DNA of 64,000 bases from Halomonas stenophila (lineage in GTDB: Bacteria; Pseudomonadota; Gammaproteobacteria; Pseudomonadales; Halomonadaceae), in NCBI RefSeq assembly GCF_014192275.1, contig NZ_JACHXR010000001.1:248001-312000 (forward strand), given 5' to 3'. The notes below the pieces were generated by a model, which was not told the origin of the DNA, made no database searches, and was given only the letters and a program-made list of their open reading frames with translations. Numbering within the stretch: position 1 is the first letter of the stretch; each line of letters begins with the position of its first letter. Below, in pieces: positions 55,073 to 63,854 of the stretch. The translations under genes were made by a program, and so were the position numbers.

Positions 55073-56329
55073 ATGCAGACCAACCAAATCCTCGCCCTGT
55101 TCTGCGGCACCCTGCTGGTGCTGGGTCTGATAGCCTTCTTCCTGGGCCGGGCCAAGGCCGCCAGGGTGCGTGCCTCGGGCATCGCCATGTATGCCCAGCC
55201 CGACCAGTACGCCTGGTTCAGCGTGCTGTCCACGGCCGGCCCGGCCATCGCGGTGGGCGCGGTGGGCGCCTTCGTGATGCTGCTGGCCGGGGCCGAGATT
55301 CCCACCCTCTACCTGCTGGCCGCCAGCCTGGTGGTCGGCTGTGCCGGCCTGGTCATGGGCATCGCCCTGGTGCGCCCCGATTTCCATGCGCGCCAGGCCA
55401 TCGAGCGGGTGATCCGCTTCTTTCTGGCCGGCGCCGCCCTGATCTCGATCTTCACGACGTTCGGCATCCTGATCTCGATCGTCGGGGAGGCCATCCGCTT
55501 CTTCCAGATGCAGAGCTTCTGGGACTTCATCACCGGCACCACCTGGAACCCGGGGGCCAGCTTCCTCGAGGCGGCGGGTCGCGCCGAGGAAGGCGGCAGC
55601 GCGGCCCAGTTCGGCTCGGTGCCGCTGTTCGCCGGCACCTTCATGATCACCCTGGTGGCGATGCTGGTGGCGATCCCCGTAGGCCTGCTCTCGGCCATCT
55701 ACATGGCCGAGTTCGCCCCCCAGCGGGTGCGCACCCTGGCCAAGCCGGTGCTCGAGGTCCTGGCCGGCATCCCCACCGTGGTCTACGGCTTCTTCGCCGC
55801 CATCACCGTGGCGCCGATCATCGTCGACGTGGCCGGATTCTTCGGCCTGGACGCCTCCTTCAACAACGCCCTGGCGCCCGGCATCGTCATGGGCATCATG
55901 ATCATCCCCTTCATCTCCTCGCTGTCCGACGACGTCATCAACTCGGTGCCGGACAGCATGCGGCAGGGCTCGCTGGCGCTGGGCATGACCAAGGGCGAGA
56001 CCATCCGCGACGTGGTGGTGCCGGCGGCCCTGCCGGGCATCATCTCGGCCTCGCTGCTGGCGATGTCCCGGGCGCTCGGCGAGACCATGATCGTGGTGAT
56101 GGCCGCCGGCATGCGGCCCAACCTCACGGCCAATCCCCTGGAGGACATGACCACCGTGACGGTGCGCATCGTCGCCGCCCTGACCGGCGACCAGGAGTTC
56201 GCCAGCGCCGAGACCCTGTCCGCCTTCGCCCTGGGCCTGGTGCTCTTCGTGGTGACCCTGTCGCTGAATCTGGTCTCGGTGATCATGATTCGGCGGTTCC
56301 GCGAGAAGTATCGGATCAACAACCTCTAA
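55073..56329 (+). CDS. pstC: Phosphate ABC transporter permease PstC
   Basis: A 418-residue permease, about 100 residues longer than E. coli PstC. The extra N-terminal part (residues 1-115) adds three or four helices. The core has six helices with the coupling motif SLALGMTKGETIRDVVVPAALPGI (split here over residues about 300-323) and SRALGETMIVVMAAGM. Start ATG 55073 follows the hairpin; GAGAGACACCT precedes it. Second gene of pstSCAB; pstA begins 18 bases after its stop. Confidence 0.94.
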   Translation: MQTNQILALFCGTLLVLGLIAFFLGRAKAARVRASGIAMYAQPDQYAWFSVLSTAGPAIAVGAVGAFVMLLAGAEIPTLYLLAASLVVGCAGLVMGIALVRPDFHARQAIERVIRFFLAGAALISIFTTFGILISIVGEAIRFFQMQSFWDFITGTTWNPGASFLEAAGRAEEGGSAAQFGSVPLFAGTFMITLVAMLVAIPVGLLSAIYMAEFAPQRVRTLAKPVLEVLAGIPTVVYGFFAAITVAPIIVDVAGFFGLDASFNNALAPGIVMGIMIIPFISSLSDDVINSVPDSMRQGSLALGMTKGETIRDVVVPAALPGIISASLLAMSRALGETMIVVMAAGMRPNLTANPLEDMTTVTVRIVAALTGDQEFASAETLSAFALGLVLFVVTLSLNLVSVIMIRRFREKYRINNL

Positions 56330-56347
56330 CGCCTTGGAGCCATCCCG

Positions 56348-57514
56348 ATGAGCCAACCCTTCGACGAGATCAGCGCCCAGCTCCGGCGTCGTCACCGCAA
56401 GTCCGCCCGGCTGAAGTGGATCTCCATGGGCGCCCTGGGCCTGGCCGGCCTCTTCCTGGTGCTGTTCTTCGCCGACATGCTGGTCAAGGGCCTGCCGGCC
56501 TTCCAGCAGGCCCGGATCCAGGTCGAGGTCGACTACAGCGAGCGGGCCAGCCAACTGCCCCTGGCCGCCGTTCAGGAGAACGTGCGCCCGCTGGTCAGCC
56601 GAGGCTACCTGCGTCTCATCCCGGGGCGCATGGACGACAACCCCGAGCTGCTCGGCACCACCCGCATGGAGTGGGTACTGGCCGACGGCCAGGTCGACCA
56701 GTACCTCAAGGGCCACCATTCCAAGTTGCGTGACAGCGAGCAGGCAGTGGTCGACCGGCTGGCGGCGCAGGGGCGCGCCGAGCTGCGCTTCAACACCACC
56801 TTCTTCACCCGCGGCGACTCCAAGATGCCCGAGCTCGCCGGCATCGCCGCCGCGGCCATGGGCACGGTGCTGACCCTGCTAGTGACGCTGGCCGTGTCCT
56901 TCCCGATCGGCGTGATGACCGCGGTGTATCTCGAGGAGTTCGCCCCCGACAACCGTGTCACCCAGCTGATCGAGATCAACATCAACAACTTGGCGGCGAT
57001 TCCGTCGATCCTCTTCGGCCTGCTGGGCCTGGCGATCTTCATCAACTTCTTCGGCGTGCCGCGTTCCACGCCGGTGGTCGGCGGCCTGACGCTCGCCTTG
57101 ATGACCCTGCCGGTGATCATCATTTCCACTCGCACGGCGCTGCGCAGCGTGCCGGATTCGATTCGCCACGCCGCCTTCGGGGTGGGGTGCTCGCGCTGGC
57201 AGGTGGTGCGCGACCATGTGTTGCCGCTGGCCATGCCCGGCATCATGACCGGCTCGATCATCGGCCTGGCCCAGGCCATGGGTGAGACTGCGCCGCTGAT
57301 CATCGTCGGCATGGTGGCCTTCATCCCTGATGTCGGCGGGTCCTTCACCGAGGCCGCCACCGTGCTGCCGGCGCAGATCTTCACCTGGGCTGGGGAGCCC
57401 GACCGGGCCTTCATCGAGAAGACCTCCGGCGGCATCCTGGTGCTGCTGGCCGTGCTGATCACCCTCAACGCCACCGCCGTGGTGATGCGCAAGAAATTCG
57501 AACGTCGCTGGTAA
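56348..57514 (+). CDS. pstA: Phosphate ABC transporter permease PstA
   Basis: A 388-residue permease with an N-terminal helix (about 25-45), a periplasmic domain of about 110 residues (DUF3333-like) and the usual core. Core landmarks are VYLEEFAPDNRVTQLIEINI, LAAIPSILFGLLGLAIFINF, the coupling segment FGVGCSRWQVVRDHVLPLAM and AQAMGETAPLIIVG. Longer than the 296-residue E. coli PstA, as expected beside a long PstC. Start ATG 56348; 27 bases before pstB. Confidence 0.94.
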   Translation: MSQPFDEISAQLRRRHRKSARLKWISMGALGLAGLFLVLFFADMLVKGLPAFQQARIQVEVDYSERASQLPLAAVQENVRPLVSRGYLRLIPGRMDDNPELLGTTRMEWVLADGQVDQYLKGHHSKLRDSEQAVVDRLAAQGRAELRFNTTFFTRGDSKMPELAGIAAAAMGTVLTLLVTLAVSFPIGVMTAVYLEEFAPDNRVTQLIEININNLAAIPSILFGLLGLAIFINFFGVPRSTPVVGGLTLALMTLPVIIISTRTALRSVPDSIRHAAFGVGCSRWQVVRDHVLPLAMPGIMTGSIIGLAQAMGETAPLIIVGMVAFIPDVGGSFTEAATVLPAQIFTWAGEPDRAFIEKTSGGILVLLAVLITLNATAVVMRKKFERRW

Positions 57515-57541
57515 GGCCCGCGGCACGACACAGGATATGCC

Positions 57542-58408
57542 ATGATGAATATTCAAGTTGCCGAGCGGAGTGTCTCCCCCATGACCGGCCACCAAAGTAA
57601 GGGCGAACCGGCGGTCGGCGCCCCGGTGACCCGGAACGAGGAAGCCCATCACGAGCTTGCCATCCGGGTGCGTGATCTCAACCTCTGGTACGGGCAAGCC
57701 CAGGCGCTCAAGAGCATCAACCTCGATGTCTACCAGAAGAACGTCACCGCGCTGATCGGGCCCTCGGGGTGCGGCAAGTCGACCTTCCTGCGCTGCCTCA
57801 ATCGCATGAACGACCTGATCCCCGGCGTGCGCATCGACGGCCTGGTGGAAATGGACGGCCGCGACGTCAACGAAGCCAAGATGGACGAGGTGGCCCTGCG
57901 CCGCCGGGTGGGCATGGTGTTCCAGAAGCCCAATCCCTTCCCCAAGTCGATCTACGAGAACGTCGCCTATGCGCCGCGCATGCATGACCTGGTCAGCCGC
58001 AAGACCGACGTCGACGAGCTGGTCGAGCGCGCCCTGCGCGATGCCGGCCTCTGGGAGGAGGTCAAGGACAAGCTGCACCAGCCCGGGACCTCGCTCTCCG
58101 GCGGCCAGCAACAACGCCTGTGCATCGCCCGGGCCATCGCGGTGCAGCCCGATGTCATCCTGATGGATGAGCCGACCTCGGCCCTGGACCCGATCTCCAC
58201 GGCGACCATCGAGGACCTGATGGACAAGCTCAAGCAGCAGTTCACCATCATCACCGTGACTCACAACATGCAGCAGGCCGCCCGGGTGGCCGACTACACG
58301 GCCTTTTTCCACTTGGGCGAGGTCGTCGAGTACAACGACACCCAGGCCATGTTCTCCAACCCGCACACCAAGAAGGCCGAGGACTACATCACCGGTCGCT
58401 ATGGCTAA
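57542..58408 (+). CDS. pstB: Phosphate ABC transporter ATP-binding protein
   Basis: A 288-residue ABC ATPase that powers phosphate uptake. Walker A is [19 protein letters not shown], the Q-loop is [11 protein letters not shown], the signature is [17 protein letters not shown], Walker B is [14 protein letters not shown] and the switch histidine is in [10 protein letters not shown]. The ATG at 57542 has AGGA 7 bases upstream. No phoU follows, unlike E. coli; a 12-base hairpin closes the operon. Confidence 0.95.
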   Translation: MMNIQVAERSVSPMTGHQSKGEPAVGAPVTRNEEAHHELAIRVRDLNLWYGQAQALKSINLDVYQKNVTALIGPSGCGKSTFLRCLNRMNDLIPGVRIDGLVEMDGRDVNEAKMDEVALRRRVGMVFQKPNPFPKSIYENVAYAPRMHDLVSRKTDVDELVERALRDAGLWEEVKDKLHQPGTSLSGGQQQRLCIARAIAVQPDVILMDEPTSALDPISTATIEDLMDKLKQQFTIITVTHNMQQAARVADYTAFFHLGEVVEYNDTQAMFSNPHTKKAEDYITGRYG

Positions 58409-58429
58409 GGACCCTCGACGGTCCAGTGA

Positions 58430-58457
58430 AACGGGGAGGCCAGCAGGCCTCCCCGTT
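58430..58457 (+). terminator. Terminator of pstSCAB
   Basis: A perfect 12-base stem AACGGGGAGGCC / GGCCTCCCCGTT with loop AGCA, 21 bases after the pstB stop, followed by CCCGTTTGC. It separates the Pho operon from the arsenic operon. Confidence 0.75.
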
Positions 58458-58498
58458 CCCGTTTGCGGTCCTGTCATGGGGTGGTCATGTGGCTCGCC

Positions 58499-58520
58499 TA
58501 TATATGGGATTCCATATATA
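58499..58520 (+). promoter_or_regulatory. ArsR-type operator/promoter of the GAPDH-arsJ operon
   Basis: A perfect 9-base dyad TATATATGG-GATT-CCATATATA in otherwise GC-rich DNA, about 83 bases before the GAPDH start. AT-rich dyads of this size overlapping the promoter are the normal binding sites of ArsR/SmtB repressors. The arms also contain TATATA sequences usable as a -10. The likely ligand-sensing repressor is the ArsR at 60933. Confidence 0.7.
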
Positions 58521-58602
58521 CTCCCGGCCAGCCCCATGGCCGGGTGGCCGCGGGCGCCAGCTTCGCCGTGCCGTCCAACCCTGCAATCTTCGAGAGGCCC
58601 TC

Positions 58603-59634
58603 ATGACCCTACGCATCGGCATCAATGGCTTCGGCCGCATCGGCCGCCTCGCGCTGCGCAGCCTCTGGCCGCGCGTCGCGGCCGGCGAGGCCGAGGTGGT
58701 GCGCATCAACGACCCGGGCGGCGACGTTGCCACCTTCGCCCACCTGCTGGAATTCGACTCGGTCCACGGCCAGTGGGCCCCTGGGATGGGCATCCAGGCC
58801 GAAGACGCTGCCATCGTGGTCGACGGCGTAGGCAGCACCTTCGGCGCCAACCGCGAGACGGCGGACACCGACTGGTCGGACTGCGACCTGGTGATCGAGG
58901 CCTCCGGGGTGATCAAGACACGGCAGGCGCTCACCGCCTATCTGGATCAGGGCGTCGGTCGGGTGGTGGTGTCCGCGCCGGTCAAGGAAGCGGGCGTGCT
59001 CAACGTGGTGATGGGCGTCAATGATGACAAGTACGACCCCGAGACGCATCGCATCGTCACCGCGGCGAGCTGCACCACCAACTGCCTGGCCCCGGCGGTC
59101 AAGGTGATCCACGAGACCTTCGGCATCCGCCATGGCTCGATGACCACGGTGCACGACATCACCAACACCCAGACCATTCTCGACGCGCCGCATAAGGATC
59201 TTCGCCGGGCCCGGGCCTGCGGCATGAGCCTGATCCCGACCACCACCGGGTCCGCCAAGGCGATCACCGCCATCTTCCCGGAGCTCGAGGGCAAGCTGAA
59301 CGGCCACGCCGTGCGCGTGCCGCTGGCCAACGCCTCGCTGACCGACATGGTCTTCGAGCTCGCGCGAGAGGTGACGGTGGAGGAGGTCAATGCGGCGCTC
59401 AAGGCCGCCGCCGAGGGCCCACTGTTCGGCATCCTGGGCTTCGAGGAGCGCCCGCTGGTGTCCATCGACTACCGCACCGACCCGCGCAGCTCGATCATCG
59501 ATGCGCCCTCGACCATGGTGGTCAATGGCACCCAGCTCAAGCTCTACGCCTGGTACGACAACGAGTGGGGCTATGCCAACCGCACCGCCGAGCTGGCCAT
59601 GAAGGTGGGGAGTGAGCAGGTGGGCCATGCCTGA
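58603..59634 (+). CDS. ArsJ-associated glyceraldehyde-3-phosphate dehydrogenase
   Basis: A 343-residue type I GAPDH with the NAD fold [17 protein letters not shown], catalytic cysteine C157 in [32 protein letters not shown] and the C-terminal [11 protein letters not shown]. Overlap with arsJ and the ArsR-type operator mark it as the arsenate enzyme. It uses arsenate in place of phosphate to make 1-arseno-3-phosphoglycerate, which ArsJ exports (established for GAPDH/ArsJ pairs; inferred here). Start ATG 58603 has GAGAGG 5 bases upstream; the longer frame from 58426 runs through the operator. Its stop overlaps the arsJ start by 8 bases. Confidence 0.92.
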   Translation: MTLRIGINGFGRIGRLALRSLWPRVAAGEAEVVRINDPGGDVATFAHLLEFDSVHGQWAPGMGIQAEDAAIVVDGVGSTFGANRETADTDWSDCDLVIEASGVIKTRQALTAYLDQGVGRVVVSAPVKEAGVLNVVMGVNDDKYDPETHRIVTAASCTTNCLAPAVKVIHETFGIRHGSMTTVHDITNTQTILDAPHKDLRRARACGMSLIPTTTGSAKAITAIFPELEGKLNGHAVRVPLANASLTDMVFELAREVTVEEVNAALKAAAEGPLFGILGFEERPLVSIDYRTDPRSSIIDAPSTMVVNGTQLKLYAWYDNEWGYANRTAELAMKVGSEQVGHA

Positions 59635-60862
59635 GGCAGGCGGGCTCACCGGGCGCCTCGGGACGCTGCCCTTCGAGGTGCGCCAGTACCTGCTGATCAC
59701 CGGCAACTACTGGGCCTTCACCCTCACCGATGGTGCCCTGCGCATGCTGGTGGTGCTCTACTTCCACCAGTTGGGCTACACGCCGCTGGAGGTGGCGCTG
59801 CTGTTCCTCTTCTACGAGGCCTTCGGCGTGGTCACCAACCTGGTGGGGGGCTGGCTGGGCGCGCGCCTGGGCCTCAACCGCACCATGAATGTGGGATTGG
59901 GCCTGCAGATCGTCGCCCTGGCCATGTTGATGGTGCCGTCCGCAGCGCTGACCGTGCCTTGGGTGATGGCCGCCCAGGCGCTGTCGGGGATCGCCAAGGA
60001 CCTCAACAAGATGAGCGCCAAGAGCGCGGTCAAGGTGCTGGTGCCCAAGGACAGCCCGAGTGCCGGCAGCGCCCTCTATCGTTGGGTGGCGATCCTCACC
60101 GGCTCCAAGAACGCGCTCAAGGGCGCCGGCTTCTTCCTCGGCGGCCTGCTGCTGACGCTGATCGGCTTCCGTGGCGCGGTGATCGTCATGGCGGTGATGC
60201 TGGTCGCGGTGCTTATGCTGTCGCTGGTGCGGCTCAAGGCCGACCTGGGCCGCGTCAAGCACAAGCCGAAGTTCTCCGAGGTGCTCTCCCAGTCGCGGGC
60301 CATCAATGTGCTCGCGGCGGCGCGGCTTTGCCTGTTCGCCTCCCGCGATGTCTGGTTCGTGGTGGCCTTGCCGGTGTTCCTGTATGACCAGCACGGCTGG
60401 AACCACTGGACGGTGGGGGGCTTGCTGGCGATCTGGGTGATCGGCTACGGCGGGGTGCAGACCCAGGCGCCGCGCCTCACCGGCCTGGTCAAGGGCGGGG
60501 CGCGTGGCGTCACGGCGTTCTGGGCGCTGGCACTGGCCGGCCTGCCGGCGGCTCTGGCCCTGTTGCCACTGGCCGAGGTGAGCTGGCTGGTGGCGGGGCT
60601 GCTGGCCTTCGGCGTGCTCTTCGCCGTCAACTCCAGCTGGCACAGCTACCTGATCGTTCACTATGCGAGGTCCGACGGCGTCTCCATGGATGTCGGCTTC
60701 TACTACATGGCCAACGCCATGGGGCGCCTGGCCGGTACCCTGCTCTCCGGCTGGGTCTACCAGGTCCAGGGGCTGGCCGCCTGCCTGTGGATCTCCGCGG
60801 CCCTGGTGGCGGCCAGTGCCCTGATGGCCCTGGCGCTGCCGCGGGAGGCTGCCGCGCGCTGA
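59627..60862 (+). CDS. arsJ: Organoarsenical efflux transporter ArsJ
   Basis: A 411-residue major-facilitator protein with about 11-12 helices. The N-terminus [20 protein letters not shown], followed by [20 protein letters not shown], is characteristic of ArsJ, as are [20 protein letters not shown] and [17 protein letters not shown]. It exports 1-arseno-3-phosphoglycerate made by the neighbouring GAPDH, so the pair detoxifies arsenate without reduction. The start is ATG 59627, overlapping the GAPDH stop; GTG 59612 is a less likely alternative. Confidence 0.94.
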   Translation: MPEAGGLTGRLGTLPFEVRQYLLITGNYWAFTLTDGALRMLVVLYFHQLGYTPLEVALLFLFYEAFGVVTNLVGGWLGARLGLNRTMNVGLGLQIVALAMLMVPSAALTVPWVMAAQALSGIAKDLNKMSAKSAVKVLVPKDSPSAGSALYRWVAILTGSKNALKGAGFFLGGLLLTLIGFRGAVIVMAVMLVAVLMLSLVRLKADLGRVKHKPKFSEVLSQSRAINVLAAARLCLFASRDVWFVVALPVFLYDQHGWNHWTVGGLLAIWVIGYGGVQTQAPRLTGLVKGGARGVTAFWALALAGLPAALALLPLAEVSWLVAGLLAFGVLFAVNSSWHSYLIVHYARSDGVSMDVGFYYMANAMGRLAGTLLSGWVYQVQGLAACLWISAALVAASALMALALPREAAAR

Positions 60863-60932
60863 CCGGCCGCGGGCTTCGCGCCCTCGGCCGGCTGGCGTAG
60901 AATCGATGTCGAATCCTTGCAGGAACCGTCCC

Positions 60933-61283
60933 ATGTCGCTGGATCCCCTCCGTCTCTTCAAGTGCCTGGCCGACGAGACCCGGTTGATGCTGATGCTGCT
61001 CATCCAGCGCGAGGGAGAGCTGTGCGTCTGCGAGATGACCCATGCCCTGGAGGAGTCGCAGCCCAAGGTGTCGCGGCACCTGGCCCAACTGCGCCGCTGT
61101 GGCCTGCTCGAGGACCGCCGCGAGGGCCAGTGGGTCTACTACGCCATTGCCCCCGAGCTGCCCGGCTGGGCAGCGAGGATCCTGGTGGCCGGGGCGGAGG
61201 GCGGGGCCGAGCGCCTCGAGGCGCTCCAGGCACGGCTCGGCCGCATGGGCCATCGCCCCGAGCGCCGCGCCGCCCTGTGCTGA
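60933..61283 (+). CDS. arsR: ArsR family arsenic-responsive repressor (CVC type)
   Basis: A 116-residue winged-helix repressor. The arsenite site is the classical alpha-3 motif ELCVCEM (C31, C33), as in the plasmid R773 ArsR, and the recognition helix is ESQPKVSRHLAQLRRCGLL. Start ATG 60933 has AGGA 8 bases upstream. TAGAAT at 60898-60903 could be its own -10, so the ATG at 60906 would lie before the transcript start. Its probable target is the dyad at 58499-58520. It is the last gene of the plus-strand arsenic unit and converges with the ACR3-like gene. Confidence 0.93.
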   Translation: MSLDPLRLFKCLADETRLMLMLLIQREGELCVCEMTHALEESQPKVSRHLAQLRRCGLLEDRREGQWVYYAIAPELPGWAARILVAGAEGGAERLEALQARLGRMGHRPERRAALC

Positions 61284-61297
61284 GGTTGGCCATGCGG

Positions 61298-62263
61298 CTA
61301 GGAGTGAGCGGGCTCGGGGATCAACCTGGTCGGCACCCAGGCCAGGTAGGCCACCATGCCGAACAGCTCGACCAGCGACTGGAAGACGATGACCACCACG
61401 GCGGCTTGCCAGGCCTCGGGCAGCGTCAGGGCGATGGGCAGCATCACGAAGGAGTTGCGCGTGCCGAAGCTGAAGGTCAGGGTCCTGGCCGAAGGCGTGG
61501 GGAGCCGGAACAGCTTGCCGAGGGTCTTGCCGAGGACGGCGGCGAAGACCAGGTAGGTCACGAAGATCGGCAGCACCCCCATCAACACCTCGCCGAGGCC
61601 GGTCACGGCCGTCACCTGCGAGGCGGCGATGACGAAGACCACCAACGCCAGCAGGGGGACGGGCAGCATGCCCAGGCCATGGACCCACCGCCTGGCGTTG
61701 AGGCGACGCTCGGCCAGGCGCTCGGTCAGCCAGGCCAGGGCCAGTGGCGTGAGGATCAATCCCGCAAAGGCGCCGAGCAGGTGGGTGCTGATCGCGGCCT
61801 GAAACCATTCCCCGCCCAGGAAGAGCCAGAGATAGACGGGCAGGGCCAGCAACTGCACGAGCAACAGCACCGGCGTGGCGGTGATGGCCCGGCCGGCATC
61901 GCCCTTGCCCAGATGGGTGAAGCTGATGAACCAGTCGGTACAGGGGACGAGCAGCACCAGCAGCACGCCGGCCTGCACGGCGGGCGCTACGGGCAGGACG
62001 GCCATCAGCCCGCCCAGGGCAAGGGGAATCAACACGAAGTTGCCGAGCAGCAGGGCCGCCAGGAAGCGCCAATCCCTGAAGCCCTGGCCGATCCGCGTCA
62101 GGGGAACCTGGGTGAAGGTGGCATAGAGCAGCCCGCCAAGCAGTGGCCAGAGGAAGGCCTCGAGCCGGGCGGTCGCGTCCGGCTGGCGCAGCCCGATGGC
62201 CAGGCCTGCCAGGATACAAGCCAGATAGATCCAGGATTGCTGCCGTTCCATCCAGTCGCGCAC
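61298..62263 (-). CDS. Arsenic resistance permease, ACR3/bile-acid-symporter-like
   Basis: A 321-residue inner-membrane protein with about ten helices from the bile acid:sodium symporter superfamily. The conserved cysteine lies in LLVLLVPCTDWF (C108), as in the ACR3 arsenite carriers, followed by FTHLGKGDAGRAITATP. The second half has the matching broken helix LTFSFGTRNSFVMLPIAL. It probably exports arsenite, though this branch is distinct from classical ACR3 (about 350 residues). Start GTG 62263 has AAGGA upstream; ATG 62251 has no ribosome site. Last gene of the minus-strand arsenic unit, 15 bases after the rhodanese gene. Confidence 0.88.
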   Translation of the reverse strand: MRDWMERQQSWIYLACILAGLAIGLRQPDATARLEAFLWPLLGGLLYATFTQVPLTRIGQGFRDWRFLAALLLGNFVLIPLALGGLMAVLPVAPAVQAGVLLVLLVPCTDWFISFTHLGKGDAGRAITATPVLLLVQLLALPVYLWLFLGGEWFQAAISTHLLGAFAGLILTPLALAWLTERLAERRLNARRWVHGLGMLPVPLLALVVFVIAASQVTAVTGLGEVLMGVLPIFVTYLVFAAVLGKTLGKLFRLPTPSARTLTFSFGTRNSFVMLPIALTLPEAWQAAVVVIVFQSLVELFGMVAYLAWVPTRLIPEPAHS

Positions 62264-62278
62264 GGGAAAGCGTCCTTC

Positions 62279-62602
62279 TCAGTGCTCCAGTAATAACCCG
62301 TCGGCCTTCCAGGCCCGTTTACCGCCCTCATAGTGGTAGACCTCGGTGTAGCCGAGGCGGGCCAGGCGTTCGGCGGCACGACTGGCCCGCTTGCAGTCTT
62401 CGCTGGTGCAATACACGACGATGGTCGCCTGCTTGTCGGGAAGCCGCCGGGGCGCCTCGTCGAGGATGTCGTCGGAGACGATGTTGATGGCCCCCGGCAG
62501 GTGTCCCTCGGCGAAGGCCCCGGCCGGCAGGGTATCCACCAGAATGAAATCCTGGCCGCGGCTCTGCCAGTCACGCAGGGTCGCGGTATCGATCGTGGTC
62601 AT
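62279..62602 (-). CDS. Rhodanese-like domain protein
   Basis: A 107-residue single-domain rhodanese. The active-site cysteine is in VYCTSEDCKRASRAAERLA; GHLPGAINIVSDDIL and the C-terminal YEGGKRAWKADG are typical. It could act in sulfur transfer or as a small arsenate-reductase-like thiol enzyme; its place between a membrane protein and an arsenic permease suggests a job in arsenic handling (inference). Start ATG 62602 has AGGAGG 4 bases upstream. Confidence 0.9.
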   Translation of the reverse strand: MTTIDTATLRDWQSRGQDFILVDTLPAGAFAEGHLPGAINIVSDDILDEAPRRLPDKQATIVVYCTSEDCKRASRAAERLARLGYTEVYHYEGGKRAWKADGLLLEH

Positions 62603-62627
62603 GACGCCTCCTGATTGCGCGCAGGCA

Positions 62628-63065
62628 TTAGTGGCCGAAGGAACGGTCCAGCCCCCACAGCAGCAGGCCGAACAGCAGGTGCGGCAAGGCGGAGGCCGGA
62701 ATCAACTGGGGACCGATCGCCAGGCCGGCGAGTCCCCAGCCCACCACGGGGAAGAACACCACCAGGATCACGACCCACAGCACGGCGGCCAGGCCCAGTG
62801 CGGTTAGCAGGGTCTTGCGCGGGAAATAGCGCACGAACACCACCGACCAGAAGGTCACGTAGACCGTATGGAAGAGCAGGCCGACCGGCATCGGCAGGGT
62901 CCGCCCCAGCAGGGTCTCGGCGAAGGCCAGGGAAGGGGGCTTCGGGAAGGGCGAGACGCCGGTCTTCAGCAAGGTCACCATGACGATGGCGGTGAGCACC
63001 GACACCGCGATGCCGATGCCGATCGCCCTTGGCCAGGAAGGCTTGTTGGGGGCTGTCTGGATCAT
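62628..63065 (-). CDS. Uncharacterised membrane protein in arsenic operon
   Basis: A 145-residue protein with four membrane helices (about residues 14-36, 60-78, 87-110 and 118-140). I do not recognise the family. It lies between the ArsR gene and the rhodanese gene with gaps of 53 and 25 bases, so it is almost surely part of the arsenic transcript. The start is ATG 63065, six bases from GGGAG; ATG 63068 is also possible, while the longer frame to 63143 crosses into the arsR gene. No cysteine pair suggests direct arsenic binding. Confidence 0.8.
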   Translation of the reverse strand: MIQTAPNKPSWPRAIGIGIAVSVLTAIVMVTLLKTGVSPFPKPPSLAFAETLLGRTLPMPVGLLFHTVYVTFWSVVFVRYFPRKTLLTALGLAAVLWVVILVVFFPVVGWGLAGLAIGPQLIPASALPHLLFGLLLWGLDRSFGH

Positions 63066-63118
63066 CATGCGCTCCCTTGTCATGAGCGGTGCGGATGAAC
63101 CCTCAGGAGAGACGGAGG

Positions 63119-63457
63119 TCACCGGTCGCGGGACGTGGGACAACGGGGGCCGCAGCGTTCCTCGGACTCGCTGCAGCAGGCACCGACCAGGTGGTCCGTC
63201 AACGCCAGCAGGGCATCGAACACCGCGCGATAATAGACGAACTGGCCCTCTCGGTGCGATTCGACCAGGCCGGCGGCGGCCAGCTTCTGCAGGTGGAAGG
63301 TCAGCGCACTCGGCGCCACGTCCAGGCGCTCGGCGAGCCTGCCTGCCGCCAGGCCGACCGGGCCCGCCGCCGCCAGCCGGCGAATCGCCGCCAGGCGGAT
63401 GGGATGGGCGAGGGCGGTCAGCTTTCTGGCGACGATGTCGTCATTGTCCAGGGTCAT
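63119..63457 (-). CDS. arsR: ArsR family repressor with C-terminal cysteine site
   Basis: A 112-residue winged-helix repressor unlike the one at 60933. It lacks the CVC motif in helix 3 and instead has cysteines at the C-terminus (GACCSESEERCGPRCP: C94, C95, C102, C106). This matches the As(III) site of the Acidithiobacillus type, where a CC pair and a third Cys near the C-terminus bind arsenite. The recognition helix is VAPSALTFHLQKLAAAGLV. It starts the minus-strand arsenic operon, directly below the dyad at 63481-63502. Confidence 0.93.
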   Translation of the reverse strand: MTLDNDDIVARKLTALAHPIRLAAIRRLAAAGPVGLAAGRLAERLDVAPSALTFHLQKLAAAGLVESHREGQFVYYRAVFDALLALTDHLVGACCSESEERCGPRCPTSRDR

Positions 63458-63479
63458 GTTGCAAGAGTAGGTGAGCTCA

Positions 63480-63854
63480 CTATTTCATGCAATATTGAAA
63501 TAAGTGCCTGGCCACAGCGGTCCTGCTCGGCGGCCATTCACTGACGTTCGGCGTGACGCCGATGGACAGGGCGCTGGCGAACATGGTGAACGGCTTGATC
63601 AGCCAGTTCACCGTGGTGGTGATGACGAGGCCCCTGGGCTGGCGGCGCACGCCGAGCACGGCCGAGAAGTCGATCTGGGCCATCATCGGGAAGATCATCG
63701 CCCAGCAGATCAGCAGGGTCACCGGGATCGATACCTGGGCGAGCTCGAAGCGCGACAGGGTCTCGGGAACCACCGGGACGAACTGGCCGGGCAACACGCC
63801 GGCCAGGATGGCCATCGCCACCCACAGCGAGAGGTAGCGCTCGAACAGGCCCAT
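63480..63854 (-). pseudogene. Truncated ACR3 arsenite efflux gene
   Basis: From ATG 63854 the frame encodes a normal ACR3 N-terminus (MGLFERYLSLWVAMAILAG, PVTLLICWAMIFPMMAQIDF, LVITTTVNWLIKPFTMFA) for about 90 residues. It then turns into unrelated sequence near 63575 and runs to a stop at 63480 inside the arsR operator dyad. A full ACR3 has about 350 residues and ten helices; only three or four are left. The ribosome site is poor. It looks like a remnant of a second arsenite exporter that lost its 3' two-thirds. The window ends 146 bases upstream, so its own context is cut off. Confidence 0.75.
63481..63502 (-). promoter_or_regulatory. Operator of the minus-strand arsenic operon
   Basis: The AT-rich dyad TATTTCA-N8-TGAAATA lies 24 bases before the arsR start at 63457, where an autorepressing ArsR would bind. 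It differs in sequence from the dyad at 58499-58520, consistent with two repressors of separate specificity. Confidence 0.65.
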
